Positions 5,531 through 9,881 of a stretch of DNA of 9,881 nt are shown one piece after another. The stretch is from Candidatus Hydrothermarchaeota archaeon. Its GTDB lineage: Archaea; Hydrothermarchaeota; Hydrothermarchaeia; Hydrothermarchaeales; WAQR01. The stretch is taken from positions 1 to 9,881 of the forward strand of contig WAQR01000089.1 of NCBI GenBank assembly GCA_015520145.1. The letters are read 5' to 3'. The notes below the pieces were generated by a model, which saw only the letters and a list, made by a program, of their open reading frames with translations, had not been told where the DNA came from and searched no databases. The position numbers were made by a program, and so were the translations under genes. The first letter of the stretch is position 1, and every line of letters begins with the position of its first letter.

Positions 5531-7450
5531 TTACATCTCTCCTTCTTCCTCTTCTTCAACACATACACCATCTGCCGAGCATATGACACCTTCTCCATCA
5601 CAACCTTCGTCGGTACTGCACTCCATTAGCTCATATCCCTCCTCTACTACTGCAGCTTCAGACTCCACTCCCTCTCCTGTACATCCTGCACATGGTTTGC
5701 CTGCAAGTGTGACCGGCGAGGTATACTGGGTGTTATCTTTACCTACGAATATCCTGTCTGTCTGCTTCCCATCGATGTAAAGTTCGAAGGTCACTTCCTC
5801 ACTGGCAGTACCAAAGCGCAGGCAGTCCTGATGCGATTTGACCCTGTCTCTAAACGCAATCTTTGTATCGAATATTATGTATTTGTCGGTTCCTCTTTCA
5901 TACAGGAATGGCCTGACTACAGGGAACCCGCCATCTGCCTCTACCGTTCCTTTGCCAGTGTGCAGGTCACCATCACCGCTTAGACAGATTGTCCAGACCC
6001 CTGAATTACCTGTAGCACTGCTCTGCCAGATGAAGTATCCCAGATCTTCGCCTGGTGTGTAATCCGGCATATCCGGGTCAGTTATATTGGCACCGCTGGC
6101 CTTCACCAGTCTGACAATCTTCCTCAAGGCGGCATGGGCATCTCTTAATGCAGCATATGCTGCCTTTATATGGTCTCTCGCCTCTTTTACAAGCTGGTCT
6201 GCTTTCCTGAGGTCTTCTGGAGTGACATCGCCGTAGCTGCTCCTAATCTCTTCTACCTCGGCCCATTTTTCCTGTGCCAGCTCGTACTCTGCCCTGGCTT
6301 CTGCTATCTTTTCGCTGAAAATATCCACCAGGGCATCGATTTCTGTGGTATCTACTCCTTCCTCTTCCAGACCGGATAGTACCTCCTCAAGTCTCTCCTC
6401 CAGGATATCTGCTTTAGCGATTATCCCGCCAACCCTCTTGTGGATGAGCAGCCCGGTAAGTTTCTTTATCTGGTGCTTTGTATATAACCACTCTACCTTG
6501 ATGGCCTTTGCAGCAGCAACTATCTCTTCTTTAGTCTCTGCGGCTTCAATGGCAGCTTTTGTATCCTTCACTTCTTCAATCTTTGCATCAATATCTGCAA
6601 TCCATTCTGCTGCCTCTTCCTCATTCAGCTCCTCAGAACTCTCCAGCTTGGCTTTCACTTTCTCAAGTTCTGCTATTATTATGTCTGCTGCATGTAGCAG
6701 GAATGCCTTAGATCTCATCTTTACATTTTCCCTTACTTCATCACATCTGGTGGTGTTCACTCCCTCACACGCTTCCAGAGCCTTTTTTGCAGCAAAGAAT
6801 TCGCCCCTGGCATTGAGTAGCTGATTTTTGGCTCTCATCCGCTGCTCTTTAGCCAGTTTGAAATCTTCTCTTGCCTTTTTCATCCTTTCCCTGGCTATTT
6901 TTCTTTTAACAAATGCTTTCTCTCTAAACTCGTCTCGTTTGATAATCTCTCTATCAATATCGATCCTGGCCATATCATCAGGATTTTTCATGGCTAACCT
7001 TTTGATATCTGCCCTGCTCAATTTCCCGATTTTCTTCAACCTGGACTCGTCCATCATGGCCAGCCTTTCTAACCTGGCATCATCTAATGTTGCAAGTTTT
7101 CTAAGTTCTCCGGGTTCCAGCCTTGCCAATTTGACTAATTTTTTCTTTTCCAGCCTGCTCAGTTTTTTAAGCTTCCATTTCTCCAGTTTACCAAGCCTTC
7201 TCAGTTCACTCTCTTTTAGTCCAATTTTTTCGAGTTTTCTTACATCTTCTCTTGTGATACCCCGGATAGCTGACCTGTTAACAGTTGACTTGTTAAACTT
7301 GTTAATCATCCCCTTTTTAATTAAGTCTCGCTGAACTTCTTTTTTTATCACATCCCTCTTTTGTGAGGGTTCTTCTGCATATAACACTGGTGTGCCTATC
7401 ACACCCAGTACAAACATTAAAATGGTTGCCAGTTGAAACATCCTCTTCAT
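5531..7450 (-). CDS. Secreted hendecad-repeat coiled-coil protein with Cys-rich tail, unknown function
   Basis: A 639-residue protein starting MKRMFQLATILMFVLG, with a Sec signal peptide probably cleaved after VLYA (residue 25). Residues 84-160 are seven consecutive 11-residue repeats of pattern xxLxxLxxxxL (RRLGKLEKWKL, KKLSRLEKKKL, VKLARLEPGEL and so on), strongly basic. Residues about 165-450 are long charged helices typical of coiled coil. Residues about 465-586 look like a beta-rich domain (GYFIWQSSATGNSG ... FELYIDGKQTDRIFVG). The tail has cysteines at 587, 590, 611, 617, 624 and 630, in the C-x5-C-x6-C-x5-C style seen in disulfide-bonded secreted proteins, and ends in an acidic run. 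GGAGG lies 8 nt before ATG 7450. The lipoprotein gene follows after 2 nt. A cell-surface or envelope scaffold is a reasonable inference; I recognise no named family. The gene itself is secure. Confidence 0.92.
   Translation of the reverse strand: MKRMFQLATILMFVLGVIGTPVLYAEEPSQKRDVIKKEVQRDLIKKGMINKFNKSTVNRSAIRGITREDVRKLEKIGLKESELRRLGKLEKWKLKKLSRLEKKKLVKLARLEPGELRKLATLDDARLERLAMMDESRLKKIGKLSRADIKRLAMKNPDDMARIDIDREIIKRDEFREKAFVKRKIARERMKKAREDFKLAKEQRMRAKNQLLNARGEFFAAKKALEACEGVNTTRCDEVRENVKMRSKAFLLHAADIIIAELEKVKAKLESSEELNEEEAAEWIADIDAKIEEVKDTKAAIEAAETKEEIVAAAKAIKVEWLYTKHQIKKLTGLLIHKRVGGIIAKADILEERLEEVLSGLEEEGVDTTEIDALVDIFSEKIAEARAEYELAQEKWAEVEEIRSSYGDVTPEDLRKADQLVKEARDHIKAAYAALRDAHAALRKIVRLVKASGANITDPDMPDYTPGEDLGYFIWQSSATGNSGVWTICLSGDGDLHTGKGTVEADGGFPVVRPFLYERGTDKYIIFDTKIAFRDRVKSHQDCLRFGTASEEVTFELYIDGKQTDRIFVGKDNTQYTSPVTLAGKPCAGCTGEGVESEAAVVEEGYELMECSTDEGCDGEGVICSADGVCVEEEEEGEM
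6971..7201 (-). repeat. Seven tandem 11-residue (33-nt) repeats in the coiled-coil protein
   Basis: Residues 84-160 align without gaps as seven 11-residue units, with Leu/Ile/Met at repeat positions 3 and 11 throughout and usually a hydrophobic residue at position 6. Nucleotide identity between units is low, so the array is old and kept by selection on the protein. Hendecad periodicity usually gives coiled coils with little or right-handed supercoil, or a solenoid of short helices. Confidence 0.85.
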
Positions 7451-7458
7451 TTTTCAAG

Positions 7459-7463
7459 CCTCC
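7459..7463 (-). promoter_or_regulatory. Ribosome binding site of the coiled-coil gene
   Basis: GGAGG on the minus strand, 8 nt before ATG 7450. It is the best Shine-Dalgarno match in the window and fixes the start of the 639-residue protein. Confidence 0.75.
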
Positions 7464-7483
7464 ATATTATTTTAAACCTAATT

Positions 7484-7491
7484 GTTTATAA
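7484..7491 (-). promoter_or_regulatory. Candidate TATA box for the coiled-coil/lipoprotein operon
   Basis: TTATAAAC on the minus strand, preceded by the purine-rich CAAAAGAA that could act as a BRE. It would give a transcript start near 7463, just upstream of or inside the GGAGG site, so the leader would be very short. An alternative is ACATATATGC at 7511-7520, which would give a leader of about 40 nt that includes the whole ribosome binding site. I cannot choose between them from sequence alone. Confidence 0.4.
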
Positions 7492-7561
7492 TTCTTTTGA
7501 GGGAAACCATGCATATATGTGTTGGAGAAACTGTTTCAACTTTTGTGTTCAACTGAGTAAA

Positions 7562-8509
7562 TTATCCTATTTTATCCCCCAAATATAATTTATTTACCTT
7601 ACCTATCTTCTTTTTCTTAATTAGACCCCTGGATTCGAGTTTAGACAATATCTTGCTCAAACTCGCCTTTGTGTATCCAAGTTTATCGAGAAGTTCCGAT
7701 TGTTTGATTCCTTCTTTTTTTATGACTTCTTCCACCACTCGCCTCTCTCTTTCGTTCAATATCTTTAGAGAGTTTATTGTCCGGACATTTTTATACCTCA
7801 CCCTGATCTTATAGCAAAAGAATCCAAAAATAACGATGAATATAACGACGAGTAAAAGCGAGGCGAGAATTTCGAGGCTAATTGTCCTGATCTGATTGTG
7901 GTCGGGTTTGAATCTTACCAGGAACACCTCGGGTTCATTTGAATTTAACTCGGTTTTCCACACGAGTATTAAAAAATCTTTTTCCCGGCTGATATTCGCT
8001 TCAGGTACCATCATTTGAAATGACCTGCCGGGTGAATATAGTTTTGCGTTTTTCGGCAGCTTTAAAACATGTTCAAACTCAGGGATATCCCGTTTGGGAG
8101 TAAATACCAGGAGATATTCGAAATAGTCGCCTTTCTCTCTGACCAGACCCTCTGTTTTGAGTTTGATGCTAAGTAAACGCTCTTCACCGGGCTTTACCGG
8201 GATGGAAAAGTTGAAGTCTATTTTCGTTCCCTCTTTTAGAGATGTCTGATACTCTAAATCCCCATAAAGGTCACTGACAGAGATTATCATGGAATCAGGT
8301 GGGACTGAGATGGTAGCTGATTTGAGTTCAGTTCTGGCATCGTTAAATAAGGTTATCAAAATATCTTCATTTACTGCATCGCCTTCTATATCCGCGACTA
8401 TCTTGTAGGACCTGAATTCCACAGCACTGACACCAGCGCACAAGGGTAATATCAGGGCCAGTACTATCAGACAATACAGGCAATGTCCTGTCAAACGATA
8501 TCTTTTCAT
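7562..8509 (-). CDS. Membrane-anchored winged-helix transcriptional regulator (COG2512-like)
   Basis: A 315-residue protein with a clear order of parts: signal peptide or first membrane segment (about 1-29, LYCLIVLALILPLCAG), an extracellular beta-rich domain (about 30-208), one transmembrane helix (about 211-233, LEILASLLLVVIFIVIFGFF), and a cytoplasmic winged helix (about 248-311, with NERERRVVEEVIKKEGIKQSE, the recognition-type helix KASLSKILSKLESRGLI, and the wing KKKKIGKVNKLYL). This matches archaeal predicted membrane-associated regulators: an outside sensor tethered to a MarR/IclR-like DNA-binding domain. The C-terminal half is very typical; the outer domain is not recognised and its ligand is unknown. 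It is followed 111 nt downstream by the coiled-coil/lipoprotein operon, a plausible but unproven target. Start ATG 8509 has no strong ribosome binding site; the TATA at 8545-8554 gives a short leader of about 15 nt. Confidence 0.9.
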   Translation of the reverse strand: MKRYRLTGHCLYCLIVLALILPLCAGVSAVEFRSYKIVADIEGDAVNEDILITLFNDARTELKSATISVPPDSMIISVSDLYGDLEYQTSLKEGTKIDFNFSIPVKPGEERLLSIKLKTEGLVREKGDYFEYLLVFTPKRDIPEFEHVLKLPKNAKLYSPGRSFQMMVPEANISREKDFLILVWKTELNSNEPEVFLVRFKPDHNQIRTISLEILASLLLVVIFIVIFGFFCYKIRVRYKNVRTINSLKILNERERRVVEEVIKKEGIKQSELLDKLGYTKASLSKILSKLESRGLIKKKKIGKVNKLYLGDKIG

Positions 8510-8625
8510 CTTTTATAGCTCATTTTTTACTCTTTTTTTGAGGGATTTATAGCTTACGGACAGGCGTTCTTGATGGATCCAGGTATTTTTTAAGTATTTT
8601 TAATCAGCTAAAATCAAGTGGATTA
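8510..8625. other. Intergenic region between transposase remnant and membrane regulator
   Basis: AT-rich, with no open frame. It holds the regulator's candidate TATA box and, at about 8585-8604, a stretch reading TTAAAAATAC and TTAAAAAATAC in tandem on the minus strand. It may include the former right end of the insertion sequence, but I see no clear terminal repeat. Confidence 0.4.
8545..8554 (-). promoter_or_regulatory. Candidate TATA box for the membrane regulator
   Basis: AGCTATAAAT on the minus strand, centred about 40 nt upstream of ATG 8509. The same AGCTATAAA core recurs 34 bp downstream, at 8511-8520, directly against the start codon. The upstream copy is well placed as a promoter; the second copy may be chance or a regulatory site. 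Confidence 0.5.
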
Positions 8626-8742
8626 TCAGGGTGGTTCACCCAATGTTTGATGTATCCTGGCGTGGTTGTAGTACAGATTGGCTGCCATGACGCACCGACG
8701 AATTATGATGGCTGGATAGTTGTTCTGGCCGTCTAGAGCGGT
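8626..8742 (-). pseudogene. C-terminal remnant of a DDE/integrase-core transposase
   Basis: Thirty-eight codons, open and ended by TGA, encode a tail containing DGQNNYPAIIIRRC and AANLYYNHARIHQTLGEPP. The YYNHxRxHQxLG pattern is characteristic of the C-terminal end of integrase-core (rve) transposases of the IS3/IS481-like type. No start codon or catalytic DDE residues are present. The remnant lies in the same frame as, and directly after, the TAA of the GWNL-repeat protein, so it is a fragment left by an insertion sequence that has lost its 5' part. Exact IS family is not determined. No inverted repeat or target-site duplication could be recognised. Confidence 0.8.
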
Positions 8743-9881
8743 TTAATTTTCTACCGCATAGCTCCCGGCGCTGTTGGCATAGATCCAGTATCCATAGCCC
8801 ATATCCATTTGGGTCAATGGGTCACGCGGGTCTGTTGACCTCTTCCAGCCGTTACCAGTCCATGCGTATACAATAGAATAGTCTATCGAAGACAGTACTG
8901 TGGTGAGATTTCTTGAAGTAAATGACGGATATCCCACCAGGTTCCAGCCTGTACTCACATTGATTGTCGTTGAAGAAGGTACAGCGCCAAATATTTCCAG
9001 GGTGTCAGGTGCGGTCATGTATATCCAGTACCCGTATTCCGGCAAAATCTCTGTCAGCGGGTCACGCGGGTCTGTTGACCTCTTCCAGCCGTTACCAATC
9101 CATGCGTATACAATTGAATAGTTGCCCTCAATCGATGCCAGGACGGATTGGAGGCTCGTATCCCTGGGTACAACAGGTAACGATATCAGGTTCCAGCCAG
9201 CAGAGAGCGGGATGCTGACAGCTCTAAGCGGCTTATAGTAAATCTCATTTGTTCCATCTCTGTCATCGCTCCATGTAACAAACACACTGCCAGTTGTCGG
9301 GTCAACTGATGTATGTATCCCGCGCCTTTTCAGCGACGGATAGCTGGTAAGCTGGGTCTCGTTGATTATTATGCCGCCTGTGTTGTCTATCTTCATATAA
9401 TATATCTGTGTGTTGCCTGTCCCTGTTCTGTCTTCATTCCATGCTATATGGATGTTGTCTCCTGAGTCCATGGGCGCTGCCGTGATAAGGCTGTACACGG
9501 GTGGGGAAGTTTGAGTCAGCCTGGTATCGCTGATTATCTTGTTCCCTGTACTGCCGTCCAGTTTCATGTAATACAGGTCCGAGTCCGTGCTTCCTCCACC
9601 ACCACCTGGCAGGCCCTCCAGCCACACTATGTTGACATTGTCATCAGAATCGATTGTAAGCCAGGGACGCCTTGAGTGCTTGGCGGTATAGGTCAGCCTG
9701 GTATCATCAATCAGTGTATTTCCACTATTATCGACTTTTGTATAAAATATCTCTTCAGGGTCAGCGCCTGACCCGACCACACCATCCCTCCATGCGATGT
9801 GGACGTCATTATTGGAATCGACTGCAATCGTTGTGTGATATTTACTGGACGGAGTGCTTGTAAGCCTGATTTTATTGACCA
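8743..9881 (-). CDS. Surface protein with propeller-like repeats and C-terminal GWNL repeats, 5' end outside window
   Basis: The frame is open from the window edge to TAA at 8743-8745; 378 residues are visible and the start lies outside. Visible residues 1 to about 218 hold four imperfect repeats of about 50-60 residues with the pattern D-x-x-x-x-V/I-H/N-I/V-x-W-x-D ... I-Y-Y-x-K-x-D-x-x-G-x-x-I-I-x-x-T-x-L-T, as in beta-propeller-like surface proteins. Then come two repeats starting GWNLISLP (about 228) and GWNLVGYP (about 311), each with the YSIVYAW-GNGWKRSTDPRDPLT core and a GYWIY end. GWNL repeats are common at the C-terminus of extracellular archaeal proteins. No membrane anchor is visible at the C-terminus. 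An internal GTG (9780) is not a real start, because the repeat pattern continues upstream of it to the edge. Role inferred as extracellular binding or structural. Confidence 0.85.
   Translation of the reverse strand, partial: VNKIRLTSTPSSKYHTTIAVDSNNDVHIAWRDGVVGSGADPEEIFYTKVDNSGNTLIDDTRLTYTAKHSRRPWLTIDSDDNVNIVWLEGLPGGGGGSTDSDLYYMKLDGSTGNKIISDTRLTQTSPPVYSLITAAPMDSGDNIHIAWNEDRTGTGNTQIYYMKIDNTGGIIINETQLTSYPSLKRRGIHTSVDPTTGSVFVTWSDDRDGTNEIYYKPLRAVSIPLSAGWNLISLPVVPRDTSLQSVLASIEGNYSIVYAWIGNGWKRSTDPRDPLTEILPEYGYWIYMTAPDTLEIFGAVPSSTTINVSTGWNLVGYPSFTSRNLTTVLSSIDYSIVYAWTGNGWKRSTDPRDPLTQMDMGYGYWIYANSAGSYAVEN
8821..9120 (-). repeat. 60-bp direct repeat pair, 58/60 identical, 240 bp apart
   Basis: Positions 8821-8880 and 9061-9120 differ at only two bases. 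They encode the YSIVYAW/GNGWKRSTDPRDP core of the two GWNL repeats (period exactly 80 residues), while sequence on both sides is strongly diverged between the copies. This patchy identity suggests gene conversion or recent local duplication. Confidence 0.95.

Noticed and set aside
6345..7334. Two long open frames on the plus strand, Ser/Leu/Phe-rich
   Set aside because: They are exactly antisense to the coiled-coil gene; their Ser/Leu/Phe composition is what the complement of Lys/Glu/Arg codons gives. They lack ribosome binding sites and domain features.
8962..9218. Plus-strand open frames over the GWNL repeats
   Set aside because: Antisense shadows; no coding features.
9780..9881. GTG at 9780 as true start of the surface protein
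   Set aside because: The frame stays open to the window edge and the upstream codons encode another copy of the D-N-x-V-H-I-A-W-R-D repeat, so the gene is cut by the window.

Overview
The window reads as a piece of a euryarchaeal genome. The main evidence is the large subunit (DP2, PolC) of the archaea-specific family D DNA polymerase, which occupies the first 4.2 kb on the minus strand and carries an in-frame intein. Supporting evidence is a DUF166 protein, a membrane-anchored winged-helix regulator of the COG2512 type, TATA-box promoters, a T-rich archaeal-style terminator and surface proteins with 'GWNL' repeats. A methanogen or methane-oxidising (ANME/Methanoperedens-like) relative is plausible, but that is inference; the sequence does not fix the genus.

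Every supported gene is on the minus strand, so transcription runs from high to low coordinates. In that order: (1) the 3' part of a surface protein with propeller-like repeats and two GWNL repeats (8743-9881, cut by the window end); (2) a 38-residue C-terminal remnant of a transposase directly behind it (8626-8742); (3) a secreted/transmembrane winged-helix regulator (7562-8509); (4) a secreted 639-residue protein with a run of 11-residue repeats, coiled coils and a Cys-rich acidic tail (5531-7450), followed after 2 nt by (5) a 94-residue lipoprotein (5244-5528); (6) a spacer with a degenerate G-rich tandem repeat and a T-rich terminator; (7) a 47-residue four-cysteine protein (4926-5069), followed after 2 nt by (8) a DUF166 protein (4291-4923); (9) DP2 from 4224, with a 485-residue LAGLIDADG intein (31-1485) inserted immediately before the catalytic Asp-x-Asp motif. 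The C-extein runs off the window.

How they fit together: genes 4 and 5 look like one envelope-protein operon, and the membrane regulator just upstream is a candidate controller by position only. Genes 7 and 8 look translationally coupled, and each carries four cysteines. DP2 has its own TATA box placed for a leaderless transcript. The most notable points are the intein at the polymerase active site, a Gly/Lys-rich linker inside DP2 that resembles an intergenic repeat 2.5 kb away, the hendecad-repeat/lipoprotein pair, and the unannotated small cysteine protein. I did not find tRNA, rRNA, a CRISPR array or a complete insertion sequence.
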